A stretch of DNA of 64,000 nt, from the NCBI RefSeq assembly GCF_008838325.1, contig NZ_CP042829.1:434001-498000 (forward strand), written 5' to 3'. The stretch is from Tepidiforma bonchosmolovskayae (GTDB lineage Bacteria; Chloroflexota; Dehalococcoidia; Tepidiformales; Tepidiformaceae). This document shows, piece by piece, positions 45,440-55,494 of this stretch; within the stretch, counting starts at the first letter, position 1; each line of letters begins with the position of its first letter. The notes beneath the pieces are model-generated. The model saw only the letters and a list, made by a program, of their open reading frames with translations. It was not told the DNA's origin and did not search any database. A program made the translations under genes and the position numbers.

Positions 45440-48400
45440 TGAAGAAATCCTCCTCGCGTTCGAAACCGGTCAGGTTGAGGCCGAGCTCGGGCAGGTCGTT
45501 GGCGGAGTCGTCGATGAAGGAGACGGAGCTGCCTTCGTCGTTGGAGACCTCGACGGCGAGGCCGAGGCTCTGGAGTTCTTTGACGAGGACCTTGAAGGAC
45601 TCAGGGACGCCCGGTTCGAGGACGTCCTCGCCCTTGACGATGGCCTCGTAGGTTTTGACGCGTCCGACGACGTCGTCGGATTTGACGGTGAGGAGCTCCT
45701 GGAGGATGTGGGCGGCACCGTAGGCTTCGAGGGCCCAGACCTCCATTTCGCCGAAGCGCTGGCCGCCGAACTGGGCCTTGCCGCCCAGGGGCTGCTGGGT
45801 GATGAGGCTGTAGGGGCCGGTGCTGCGGGCGTGGATTTTGTCTTCGACGAGGTGGATGAGCTTGAGCATGTAGATGTAGCCGACGGTGACCGGCTGGTCG
45901 AAGGGTTCGCCGGTGCGGCCGTCGTAGAGGCGCATCTTGCCGAAGAGGGGCGGCGGCACGTTGGTGTCGCGGTAGACCTCTTTGGCGAGCTCATCGAGCT
46001 CCTCGCGGGAGTAGCGGCCGGGCTCGATGGGGGGCTGGCCGGTTTCTTTGCGGTGGCGGTTGAGCCAGATTTCGAGGCAGGCGCGGGCGGGTGCCCCGTC
46101 CTCCGGGCTGGTGTAAATGGCGTCGGGGTCGTAGCCCTGCTCGGCGATCCAGGCCTTGAGGCGTTCGGGGTCGAAGCCGCGGTCGCGGGGGTCGACGTAG
46201 TAGTAGGCGCCGGCCTCGTGGGCCATCCAGGCGAGGGCGAGGGCGTCATCGATCTCGTAGTCGCGGGCGCCATCGAAGACCGGGCTGATCGCGCGGAACC
46301 CGAGGGTATTGGCGGCCCAGCCGAGGTGGGTTTCGAGGACCTGCCCGATGTTCATGCGGCTGGGGACACCGATGGGATTGAGGATGATATCGACCGGGGT
46401 GCCGTCTTCGAGGTAGGGCATGTCCTCGCGGGGGAGGATGCGGCTGATGACGCCCTTATTGCCGTGGCGGCCGGCCATCTTGTCGCCCTCGGAGATTTTG
46501 CGGCGCTGGGCGATGGAGACGCGCACGAGCTTGTTGACGCCGGCGGGCAGGCCATCGTGGTTGTTGCGGTCGAAGACCTTGACGTCGATGACCTTGCCGC
46601 GCTCGCCGTGGGGGACGCGGAGGGAGGTGTCCTTCGTTTCGCGGGCTTTTTCGCCGAAGATGGCGCGGAGCAGCTTTTCTTCGGCGGTGAGTTCGGTTTC
46701 GCCCTTGGGAGTGACCTTGCCCACGAGGATGTCACCTTCGCGGACTTCGGCGCCGATGCGGATGATGCCGTCTTCGTCGAGCTGGGCGAGGGCGTCGTCG
46801 CCGACGTTGGGAATGTCGCGGGTGATTTCTTCGTCGCCGAGCTTGGTCTGGCGGGCTTCGACCTCGTGCTTCTCGATGTGGATGGAGGTGAACTTGTCTT
46901 CGCGGACGAGGTTTTCGGAGAGGATGATGGCGTCCTCGAAGTTGTAGCCCTCCCAGCTCATGAAGGCGCAGAGGATGTTCTGGCCGAGCGCGAGGTCGCC
47001 GCCCTGGGTGCTGGAGCTATCGATGATGGGCTGGCCGGCGGCGACGCGTTCGCCGCGGAAGACGATCGGCCGCTGGTTGAGGCAGGTGCCCTGGTTGGAG
47101 CGGGTGAACTTGGTGAGGCGGTAGGTGCGGCAGGCACCGCCGTCGTCGGTATTCAGGGCAGGGTCGTCGTAGCGGATTTTGATGTGGGTGCCGGTGGCTT
47201 CGAGGACTTCGCCGGGGCCATCGGCGAGGATGACGTGGCCGGAGTCGACAGCGGCGCGGCGCTCCATGCCGGTGCCGACGAGCGGCACCTCGGGACGGAC
47301 GAGGGGGACGGCCTGCCGCTGCATGTTGGCGCCCATGAGCGCGCGGTTTGCGTCGTCGTGCTCGAGGAAGGGGATGAGCGCGGAAGCGACGGAGACCATC
47401 TGCTTGGGGGAGACGTCGATGTAGTCGACCTCGATGGGCGGGACGGTCATGAACTTTTCGAAGAGGCGGATTTCGACGCGCTCATCGATGAAGTGGCCGT
47501 CGTTGTCGATGCGGGTGTTGGCCTGGCCGACCTTGAACTTGTCCTCTTCGTCGGCGGTGAGGTAGACGATCTCGTTCGAGACCCACGGCTGGATCGCCAC
47601 CGTTCGGCCGGCGGCGGCGAGCTTCTCGGCGAGGGCGGCATCGATGCGCGTGCCGCGGGGCGCGATGACATTGCCGTCGCGGTCGAGGGCGTCTTCGCGG
47701 AGGATGCGGCCGACGAGGTTCGGGTTATCGGAGACCATTTCGCGGTAGACGCGGCGGTAGGGGGTCTCGATGAAGCCGAACTTATTCAGCCGGGCGTAGG
47801 TCGCGAGGGACCCGATGAGGCCGATGTTCGGGCCTTCGGGGGTTTCGATGGGGCAGATGCGGCCGTAGTGGCTGTGGTGGACGTCGCGGACGTCGAAGCC
47901 GGCCCGGTCGCGGGAGAGGCCGCCGGGGCCGAGCGCTGAGAGGCGGCGCTTGTGGTTGAGCTCGGAGAGCGGGTTCGTCTGGTCCATGAACTGGGAGAGC
48001 TGGCTGCCGCCGAAGAACTCCTTCATGGCCGCGACGACGGGCCGGATGTTGATGAGGGCGCTGGGGGTTGCCTCTTCGGGGTCGGTGATGGTCATCCGTT
48101 CGCGGACAACGCGCTCCATGCGGAGGAGGCCGACCCGGAACTGCTGCTGGATCAGTTCGCCGACTGCGCGGACGCGGCGGTTGCCGAGGTGGTCGATATC
48201 GTCGTGGTGGCCGCGGCCGTTGTTGATGTTGATCTGCTCGCGGATGATGGCGACGAGGTCGTAGGGGCGGAGCCAGCGCTGGTCGGTGGGGTCTTCGAGC
48301 TCGAGGCGCTTGTTGAGCTTGTGGCGGCCGACCCGGCCGAGGTCGTAGCGGCGGGGGTCGAAGAAGAGCTGCTTGAGGAGGTTGCGGGCGTTGTCGGTTG

Positions 48401-49304
48401 TGGGCGGGTCGCCGGGGCGGATTTTGCGGTAGAAATCGAGCAGGGCGTCGTGCTTGTTCTGGACGCCGGGGTCGCGCGGCTCTTTTTCGAGGGTAGCGCG
48501 GACATACTGGCGGATATCGCTCGTGTCGACGGCCTCGAACATGGCGAGGATGCGTTCGGCGGTGCCGAGCTCCTGTTCGAGGTCGCGGAGGGCGGCTTCG
48601 CGGGCACGCTCATCACCGGAATCGACGGCCTTCCAGTACTTTTCGAAGCGGGGGTTGTCGCGGTCGCCGGGGACGAGGCCGGGGACGTCGATGGCGCGGA
48701 TGAAGGTGGTGACGGGGACCTTGCGCTTCCGGTCGACTTTGACGTAGAGGACGTCGCGGTTCGAGGTTTCGAATTCGAGCCAGGCACCGCGTGCGGGGAT
48801 GAGCTTGCCGTGGCAGAGGCGCTTGCCGGTGGCCTGGTCGGTTTCGATGGTGTAGTAAACGCCGGGGGAGCGGACGAGCTGGGAGACGACGACGCGCTCG
48901 GCGCCGTTGATGATGAAGGTGCCCCGGTCGGTCATGAGGGGGAAGTCGCCGAAGAAGAGGCGCTGTTCTTTGATTTCGCCGGATTCTTTGACGCGGAGCT
49001 CGACATCGACGAAGAGGGGGGCGGCGTAGGTCATGTCGCGCTCCCGGCACTCTTCCATGGAGGCCTTGGGGGCGCGCAGTTCGTAGTCGCCGAAGATGAG
49101 GTCCATCCGGCTGCCGGTGAAGTCCTGGATGGGGGAGAGCTCATCGAACAGCTCGCGGAGGCCTTCGCGGAGGAACCAGTCGAAGGAATCGAGCTGGATG
49201 CGGATGAGGTTGGGGAGCTCTAGGACGTCTGGGATGCGGCCGTACGTTTTGACGGTGAGCGGGGCAATGGTGCCCCCCGGGACCACGTCGCGCGTTGTGG
49301 TCAT
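45423..49304 (-). CDS. rpoB: RNA polymerase subunit beta
   Basis: A 1293-residue beta subunit. Recognisable blocks include [21 protein letters not shown] (the rifampicin region, near residue 440), [17 protein letters not shown], and the C-terminal [20 protein letters not shown]. It carries no gross insertions. AAGGAG precedes the ATG by ten bases, and the promoter at 49409-49437 gives a leader of about 100 bases. No rplJ or rplL lies upstream, unlike in many bacteria. Confidence 0.98.
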
Positions 49305-49408
49305 CCTGTGGCAACTCCTTCAGGACCTGGGTGCGGGGAAACGAGAGAGACAGAACAGTACAAGCGGCAAGTGGTGGGGAAATCGATGGGCATAGCGGCG
49401 CCCAAGTA

Positions 49409-49437
49409 ATGGTAAGGGGAACCGAAGGGCGAGTCAA
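49409..49437 (-). promoter_or_regulatory. rpoBC promoter
   Basis: Leftward TTGACT at 49432-49437, 17 bp spacer, TACCAT at 49409-49414. Predicted transcription start near 49402, about 97 bases before the rpoB ATG. The rest of 49440-49729 holds no gene that I can see, only hairpins (49511-49524, 49522-49545) and the short repeats at 49610-49646. Confidence 0.75.
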
Positions 49438-49609
49438 CGCCCGGGGCGCGCTGAACGCACAACGCGACCACCAACTTGATGGCCGAAAGCGTGAATTTCC
49501 CAAGGACCGAGGCTCCGGGGAGCCACGTCTGCGAAGACGTGTGGCGTCAAAATCGCTCGCTGTCCAGCGTGCTATGTCACCTGTGGGCAGTGGCAGGCGA
49601 AAGTCCCGG

Positions 49610-49646
49610 GTACTGAGGCCGGGTACTGAGTACACTGAGTACTGAG
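49610..49646 (+). repeat. Short GTACTGAG repeats
   Basis: GTACTGAG occurs at 49610-49617, 49623-49630 and 49639-49646, with a variant TACACTGAG between the last two. Spacing is 13 and 16 bp. Function unknown; it may be a remnant of local duplication between rpoB and the broken kinase gene. Confidence 0.6.
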
Positions 49647-49729
49647 GGCAGCCGGCACCGGGGCAGTGGGGGAAGTCGGGCATCGCTGGGGGCTGCGCTC
49701 GTAGCAGTGCGTCCGGGGACAATGCTGCG

Positions 49730-50631
49730 ATGGCTCGAATCACTGGCGATGATCTCCCGGCGGCGGTGCGTAGCCATGCTCAGGCGGTCGGGGCGGTGCA
49801 TTGGCTCGAAGCGCTACCCGAAACGGTGGCCCACCTCGAGGCTGAGTGGGGGATGGCGGTTGGTCGGGTGTTGCCGGGCGGGAGTGAGGCCCTGGTCGCG
49901 GAGGTCAGGCTCGACGATGGCACGCCCGCAGTACTGAAGCTGCTCTTGCCGACGGGCGGCACGGTCGGCGGGCACGAGATCACGGCTCTCCGCCTGGCGC
50001 GCGGAGAGGGCGCCGCCCTGCTGCTTCGCGCCGATGCCTCACGAAACGCCATGCTGCTCGAACGGCTCGGTGAACCCCTCGGGGCCAGCTCGCTGACACC
50101 GGTGGAGCGCCGCACAGAGCTTTGCGCCGCGGCGACGCGCTTCTGGCGACAGGTCCCTGATACCTCCTTCCCGACTGGCGCGGAGAAGGGGCGCTGGCTC
50201 ATCGACTTCGTCCGGAGCACGTGGGCCGAGCTGGGAGAACCGTGCTCGGCGCGGGCGGTGAGCTTCGCAATCGCGTGCGTCGAGCGGCGAATCGCCGCCC
50301 ACGACGCGGGACGCGCGGTGCTCGTGCATGGCGATATTCACGAGTGGAACGCGCTGGCGAGCAAGTCCGGGTACAGCTCATCGACCCTGACGGCCTGTTC
50401 GCCGAGGCGGAGTACGACCTCGGCGTGATCATGCGGCAGGACTCCGTGCACAAAGCGCAGGCTTCGGCGCGCTGGCTTGCTGACCGCACTGGCCGGGACG
50501 CAGCGGCGATCCTCGATTGGGCGACGATCGAGCGCCTCGCGACGGCTCTCCACTGCACCCGCCTCGACCTCCAGCCCACCGGCCGCACCCTGCTACAGGC
50601 CGCCGAGTTGGCTGCGGAAACCGGGGAGTAG
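49730..50631 (+). pseudogene. APH(6)/streptomycin-6-kinase-like gene, frameshifted
   Basis: The first frame (49730 to about 50370) encodes a phosphotransferase N-domain and the catalytic VHGDIHEWNAL motif. Just after it the protein sense moves to the -1 frame, where QLIDPDGLFAEAEYDLGVIM, the metal-binding and following block of the APH(6)/hydroxyurea kinase family, continues to the stop at 50631. A one-base deletion around 50354-50375 explains this. The family phosphorylates streptomycin-type aminoglycosides. I see no slippery site, so this is decay or a sequencing error. Confidence 0.75.
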
Positions 50632-50639
50632 GCGCGGCT

Positions 50640-50917
50640 TCGCGGTAACCCCAGTAGTTGTTGGCTGCGGCGATCGTCGCGAACTCAAGGGCGACGACGT
50701 GGCCGGCGGCGGTGAGGGAGTCGGCGTTGCAGGCGTAGGCGGAGCGCAGGGCCGAGCGCATCTCGTCGTCGGGCTACATCGCCTTGATGGTCAGGCGCGC
50801 CATGCGGATGGCGAGTTCGCGGACGGACTCGGGACCCGGGGTGATAAGGGAGTTTTCGGGGACGAGCAGGGCATGCGACCTTCTTTCATGGTTGGTGAGC
50901 CATTGTTGGCATTCCAG
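50640..50917 (-). pseudogene. Unidentified decayed gene fragment
   Basis: On the minus strand one frame reads as protein-like (LLVPENSLITPGPESVRELA, then a TAG at 50774-50776, then YACNADSLTAAGHVVALEFA and onward to about 50640). The stop in the middle and the lack of a start mark it as a remnant; the family is not recognised. From 50920 to 51018 there is more protein-like but interrupted sequence. No intact gene lies between 50632 and 51018. Confidence 0.35.
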
Positions 50918-51018
50918 CTAGAGGGTTGCAACAGGCGACGCGCCGAGCGCATGTCGCGGTTCCAGCGCATGAAGAGCGCGGGGAACGAGGATGTAGGCGA
51001 CGAGCAGCACTGGCTGGC

Positions 51019-51447
51019 CTAGGTGTTCCCGGCCTGCTCCGACGAGATGAGCTGCCAGTTTCCGGACGTGTCCTTCTCAAACACGAGGTGGAAGATGTAG
51101 TCGCTCCCGGCCACGCCGACGTTCACCTCGAAGCGCTGGCCCTGGTCCGACTCGCGGGTGTGGCACCACTCAGGGGTGTCGCCGCGCGGCTTCCATTCCC
51201 CGGGGCATTCGCCGATGTAGACGCCGCCCTGGTCATGAACGAAGGCTTCGATTCCGCTCTGCACGCCGGGCGGGAGCGTGGTGGTGCTGCCGTTCGAGGA
51301 AGGCGACGCGGCGGGGGTGACGCTGGCAGTGGTTTCGGACGGCGGTGCTGGCGCGGTGTCGCGGCTCCCACCACCGCCGCAGGCGGCGAGGACCGGAACG
51401 GCGACGGTCAGGATGGCGATCAGGACGAGAATGCGGGCATGAGCCAT
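51019..51447 (-). CDS. Small secreted lipoprotein
   Basis: A 142-residue protein with a lipoprotein signal peptide ending in the lipobox VLAAC at residues 18-22, a Ser/Thr/Pro linker to about 58, and a small folded domain with two Cys (CPGEWKPRG and EWCHTRES) probably joined by a disulfide. It is the last gene of a three-gene secreted cassette and its ATG shares one base with the previous stop. No family recognised. Confidence 0.65.
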   Translation of the reverse strand: MAHARILVLIAILTVAVPVLAACGGGGSRDTAPAPPSETTASVTPAASPSSNGSTTTLPPGVQSGIEAFVHDQGGVYIGECPGEWKPRGDTPEWCHTRESDQGQRFEVNVGVAGSDYIFHLVFEKDTSGNWQLISSEQAGNT

Positions 51448-52136
51448 CAGTAGGTGATCCAGTGCAACCAGTTTTGGGACGAGTCACCCGTCGGGTTTAT
51501 CTGCACGCCCGGAACCGAGGGATCATCGTCGGCATCAACCGCCCAGTTGGTCCACAAGAAGGGCGCATTGTGCGTGCCGCTCTGGTGCAAATGGCTTCCA
51601 GTGGAGTTGCAATTGCCAGTTCCCGGGCCCGACACGACTGAACCGATTGGTTGGATAGTCCAACCTCCGCCGCTTACGTAGAAGCCAGTGCCGAAAGTTT
51701 GGCTAACATTGACCTGAACGAAATTCACGTAGCCAATCCAAGTCCCGACAGAGGAATCGGGATACGGGACCCACAGCGCCACGTCCGCCCCGGGACAGGC
51801 ACTGGTCCCGTATTGGTGATTGGTAATGACGCCATAGGCGTAGCCTGACCGGGTGTAGGACTGGAAGTAGACTGCTGCGCCCCCGGTTGCGCCGGTGGTG
51901 TTCGTCAGGTCTAACGCGGTATTGTTCGGGTGATTTCCTTCATCACAGTGCCAATACGCGGTTCCGCAAGCGTGCGGATGGTACGTGAGGGTGGCCTCGG
52001 TTGTGGCCATTCCCACGATCACACGAATGTCTCCGCTTGCCGCGTTAGCAGGGCTGGGGAGCGCGACCGCCGATGCCACGGCCAGCAGCATGAGGGCAAT
52101 GCCCGTTGCCAGCCGGGGATAAAGACTGGTGGGCAT
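51447..52136 (-). CDS. Secreted M23 peptidase-like protein
   Basis: A 229-residue protein with a signal peptide (about residues 1-33, cleavage near ANA-AS) and a strand-rich domain. HPNNTALDL and GSHLHQSG occupy the places of the HxxxD-type and HLH metal motifs of M23/LytM peptidases, but the spacing in the first is longer (H-x6-D), so activity is uncertain. Four Cys could form disulfides. GGAGGTGAG lies before the ATG at 52136; a long frame upstream is not coding. Confidence 0.6.
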   Translation of the reverse strand: MPTSLYPRLATGIALMLLAVASAVALPSPANAASGDIRVIVGMATTEATLTYHPHACGTAYWHCDEGNHPNNTALDLTNTTGATGGAAVYFQSYTRSGYAYGVITNHQYGTSACPGADVALWVPYPDSSVGTWIGYVNFVQVNVSQTFGTGFYVSGGGWTIQPIGSVVSGPGTGNCNSTGSHLHQSGTHNAPFLWTNWAVDADDDPSVPGVQINPTGDSSQNWLHWITY

Positions 52137-52137
52137 G

Positions 52138-52827
52138 CTACTCACCTCCGACAAGCTTGGCAGCCAGGTCAATGAGCCTGTCTTGACCCATGGAAGGCGA
52201 CCGCAGAACGATCTCCTGGCCTTCCAGCCATACGCGAACGTAACCAACGTTGGGGGCAGGGCCAGCCGAGGGTTGTTCAACGATAGCCGGTCGGCCAGCG
52301 ATGGTGGTGGTGAAAACTTCCAGGGGGCTGTCCGTGGGATAGAGGTAGACATCGAGCGGCAACATCCAGTCTGGGACGGCAGCGGAAGAGACGATGAGCG
52401 CATCACCGGCATCATTTTTCCAGTAGGAATCAATCCCGATGACCTGCCCGTCGCGGACGGTTCCTCGCTCGCTTGAAACGGAAAACCCTGGGAGCGGCTC
52501 GAAATAGAGCGCAGAGCGACGAAGGACGTCCGGCGACGAAGTCTCCGCAAAGTCTCGCGCGCCGGTGTCACCAGGATAGGTCCGCTCAATGTAGAGAGTG
52601 CCCGGAGGCAGCAGCCGATACGGCCCGACCTGTTCTGCCCCTCCCGCGTACGGCCTCGCCGGATTCTCTAGCCAGGTCAGTTGTCCGGTCTGTCCCGACG
52701 GCCCGCGCTCCGGGCCCGGCACCTCGTCAGACCAGCCGCGGGGGCCGTCCGCCGCAGCCAGCGCGGTAAGCATGACTGAGAACGCGATCGCCAATGTCAC
52801 GACAGCAAGCAATGATGTTACCCGCAT
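52138..52827 (-). CDS. Secreted protein of unknown function
   Basis: A 229-residue protein with a signal peptide (about residues 1-26, ALAAADG). The mature part is strand-rich with many Pro, Gly and Trp and no Cys. It is the first gene of the secreted cassette, with the M23-like gene starting one base after its stop. It may be a surface partner of the other two proteins; no family recognised. Confidence 0.6.
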   Translation of the reverse strand: MRVTSLLAVVTLAIAFSVMLTALAAADGPRGWSDEVPGPERGPSGQTGQLTWLENPARPYAGGAEQVGPYRLLPPGTLYIERTYPGDTGARDFAETSSPDVLRRSALYFEPLPGFSVSSERGTVRDGQVIGIDSYWKNDAGDALIVSSAAVPDWMLPLDVYLYPTDSPLEVFTTTIAGRPAIVEQPSAGPAPNVGYVRVWLEGQEIVLRSPSMGQDRLIDLAAKLVGGE

Positions 52828-52925
52828 AACGCCACTTCATCAGGATGAAATTGGCGGCAATCTGGCTCATTGAAGACTAACTGTCAAGGGGCTTCCTTTA
52901 CGTGGCGGCGAAACAGACATACGAG

Positions 52926-52951
52926 CGAGGGGCCGGTTTGCACCGGCCCCT
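52926..52951 (-). terminator. Hairpin after clpC
   Basis: GAGGGGCCGGT pairs with ACCGGCCCCTC around TTGC, an 11 bp stem 28 bases after the clpC stop. As with other hairpins here there is no T run on the clpC side. Confidence 0.65.
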
Positions 52952-52978
52952 CGTGTTGGGTGTGTTGACCGCCGGGGG

Positions 52979-55456
52979 TTAGCCGACGGGCTGGGGTTCG
53001 CGGACGGTTTCGATGGTGAGTTCGTCCGCATCGGGGTTGCGGTCGACCTTGACCCTGTCGCCGGTACCGAAGTCGCCGGCGAGGAGCATCTCGCTGAGGC
53101 GGTCTTCGATGTTGTCCTGGATGACGCGGCGGAGCGGCCGGGCGCCGAAGACCGGGTCGTAGCCCTTTTCGCCGAGCCAGTCTTTGCCGGCCTCGGTGAC
53201 TTCGAGGCGGACACCCTTCTGATTGAGCGTCTTCTCGACCTTCTTGAGTTCGTTGTCGACGATCTTCCGGATGTCTTCCTTGGTGAGGGAGCGGAAGACG
53301 ACCGTGCTGTCGATGCGGTTCAGGAACTCGGGCTTGAAGACGTTCTTCAGCTCGGTGAGGACCTTCTCCTTCATGCGCTGGTAGCGCTCTTCGTGGGTCT
53401 TGACCTCGTCGGTCGTGGTGGCGAAGCCAAGGGCGCTGTCTTTCTTGATGAGGTCGGACCCGACGTTGGAGGTCATGATGATGATGGTGTTGCGGAAGTC
53501 GACCTTCCGGCCCTTGGCATCGGAGAGGCGGCCCTCATCGAAGATCTGGAGGAGCAGGTTGAAGACTTCGGGGTGCGCCTTTTCGATTTCGTCGAGGAGG
53601 ACGAGGCAGTAGCTCTTGCGGCGGACGGTGTCCGTGAGCTGGCCGCCGTCGTCGTAGCCGACGTAGCCGGGGGGCGCGCCGACGAGCCGCGAGACGGTGT
53701 GCTTCTCGCTGAACTCGCTCATGTCGAGCTTAATCATGTTGTCCTGCGAGCCGAACATGAACTCGGCGAGGGCGCGGGCGAGCTCCGTCTTGCCGACGCC
53801 AGTGGGCCCGCAGAAGAGGAAGACGCCGATTGGGCGGCGCGGGTCCTTGAGGCCGGCGCGGGCCCGGCGGACGGCGCGGGCGATGGTTTCGATCGCTTCG
53901 TCCTGGCCGATGACGCGGCTGCGGAGGGCTTCCTCCATGCGGAGGAGGCGTGCGCTTTCTTCGCTGGCGATGCGGGCGACGGGGATGCCGGTCCACATCG
54001 AGACGACCTCGGCGACGTCCTCTTCGGTGACGACGGGGGTCGCGATACCGGCCTCGCCCTCCTCCCACTCGCCCATCTCGCGGATTTTGTCCTGGAGCTT
54101 GACCTCGCGGTCGCGGAGCTCAGCGGCGTATTCGTACTGCTGGGCGGCGATCGCCTGTTCCTTTTCGCGGCGGAGGCTTTCGAGGCCCTTCATCGCTTCC
54201 TTAAGGGAAGGCGGGGTGGCCGCGCGGCGGATGCGGACGCGGCTGGCGGCCTCATCGATGAGGTCGATCGCCTTATCGGGCAGGTAGCGGTCGCTGACGT
54301 AGCGGGCCGAGAGCTCGGCGGCGGCCACGAGGGCAGCGTCGCTGATCTTGAGCTTGTGGTGCTCTTCGTAGCGCGGGCGGATGCCCTTGAGAATTTCGAT
54401 AGCTTCTTCGACGGTCGGCTCTTCGACCATGACCGGCTGGAAGCGGCGCTCGAGGGCGGCGTCGCGCTCGATGTGCTTCCGGTACTCGTCAAGGGTGGTG
54501 GCGCCGATGCACTGGAGCTCGCCGCGTGCGAGTGACGGCTTGAGGATGTTGGCGGCATCGACGGCGCCTTCGGCGGCGCCGGCCCCGACGAGCATGTGGA
54601 GCTCATCAATGAAGAGGATGCAGTTGCCGGCGGCCTTGATCTCCTCGATGACCTTCTTGAGGCGCTCTTCGAATTCGCCGCGGTACTTGGTGCCGGCGAC
54701 GAGGGAGCCGATGTCGAGGGTGAGGAGGCGCTTGTTCTGGAGCGTCTCGGGGACATCGCCGGAGACAATCCGCTGGGCGAGCAGCTCGGCGATGGCGGTC
54801 TTCCCGACGCCCGGCTCGCCGATGAGCACCGGGTTGTTCTTGGTCCGGCGGGAGAGAATCTGGACGACGCGCTCCAGCTCGTTGGAGCGGCCGATCACGG
54901 GGTCGAGCTGGCCGTTGCGGGCGGCGGCAGTCAGGTCGATGCCGAGCTGGTCGACGGTGGGGGTGCGGCTCGCCTGGCGGGCACCTGCGCCGGAGGTCGC
55001 GGCCTGGGGCGCGCTCTGGCTGAGGATGCGGGTCGTTTCGGCGCGCACGCGCTCGAGGTTGACGCCGAGGCTTTCGAGGACGCCGGCGGCGATGCCTTCG
55101 CCCTCGCGGACGAGGCCGAGGAGCAGGTGCTCGGTACCGATGTAGCTGTGGTTGAGGCGGCGCGCCTCATCGACGGCGAGCTCGATGACCTTCTTGGCGC
55201 GCGGGGTGAGCCCGATTTCGCCGAGGACGGTGCGGTCGCCGCGGCCGATGATGAATTCGACGGCCGAGCGGACCTTGTTGAGCTCGACGCCGAGGTTGGC
55301 GAGGACCTTAGCTGCGACGCCGTCACCTTCGCGGACGAGTCCCAGGAGGATGTGTTCGGTGCCGATGTAGTTGTGGTTGAAGCGGTGGGCTTCTTCCTGG
55401 GCGAGCGTCAGGACGCGCCGCGCCCGTTCTGTGAATTTGTCAAACCGATCGGCCAT
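52979..55456 (-). CDS. clpC: AAA+ protease ATPase ClpC
   Basis: An 825-residue Hsp100 protein: two Clp-N repeats (residues 1-150, each with NHNYIGTEH or NHSYIGTEH), first ATPase with GEPGVGKT at about 212, a UVR-type motif in the middle domain ([13 protein letters not shown] near 420), and second ATPase with GPTGVGKT at about 549. It unfolds substrates for ClpP and handles stress-damaged proteins. No ctsR or mcsAB genes are adjacent. A GGGAG site lies eight bases before the ATG. Confidence 0.97.
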   Translation of the reverse strand: MADRFDKFTERARRVLTLAQEEAHRFNHNYIGTEHILLGLVREGDGVAAKVLANLGVELNKVRSAVEFIIGRGDRTVLGEIGLTPRAKKVIELAVDEARRLNHSYIGTEHLLLGLVREGEGIAAGVLESLGVNLERVRAETTRILSQSAPQAATSGAGARQASRTPTVDQLGIDLTAAARNGQLDPVIGRSNELERVVQILSRRTKNNPVLIGEPGVGKTAIAELLAQRIVSGDVPETLQNKRLLTLDIGSLVAGTKYRGEFEERLKKVIEEIKAAGNCILFIDELHMLVGAGAAEGAVDAANILKPSLARGELQCIGATTLDEYRKHIERDAALERRFQPVMVEEPTVEEAIEILKGIRPRYEEHHKLKISDAALVAAAELSARYVSDRYLPDKAIDLIDEAASRVRIRRAATPPSLKEAMKGLESLRREKEQAIAAQQYEYAAELRDREVKLQDKIREMGEWEEGEAGIATPVVTEEDVAEVVSMWTGIPVARIASEESARLLRMEEALRSRVIGQDEAIETIARAVRRARAGLKDPRRPIGVFLFCGPTGVGKTELARALAEFMFGSQDNMIKLDMSEFSEKHTVSRLVGAPPGYVGYDDGGQLTDTVRRKSYCLVLLDEIEKAHPEVFNLLLQIFDEGRLSDAKGRKVDFRNTIIIMTSNVGSDLIKKDSALGFATTTDEVKTHEERYQRMKEKVLTELKNVFKPEFLNRIDSTVVFRSLTKEDIRKIVDNELKKVEKTLNQKGVRLEVTEAGKDWLGEKGYDPVFGARPLRRVIQDNIEDRLSEMLLAGDFGTGDRVKVDRNPDADELTIETVREPQPVG

Positions 55457-55494
55457 AGGTGTACTCCCTTCCCCTGGGTGCGCCCAAAGAACGT

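Noticed and set aside
49610-49646. CRISPR array from GTACTGAG repeats
   Set aside because: Repeats are 8 bp with spacers of 5-8 bp and no cas gene nearby; no CRISPR array was seen in the window.
50429-50761. 110-residue minus-strand gene
   Set aside because: It starts inside an interrupted frame (TAG at 50774-50776) and runs antisense into the kinase pseudogene; treated as debris.
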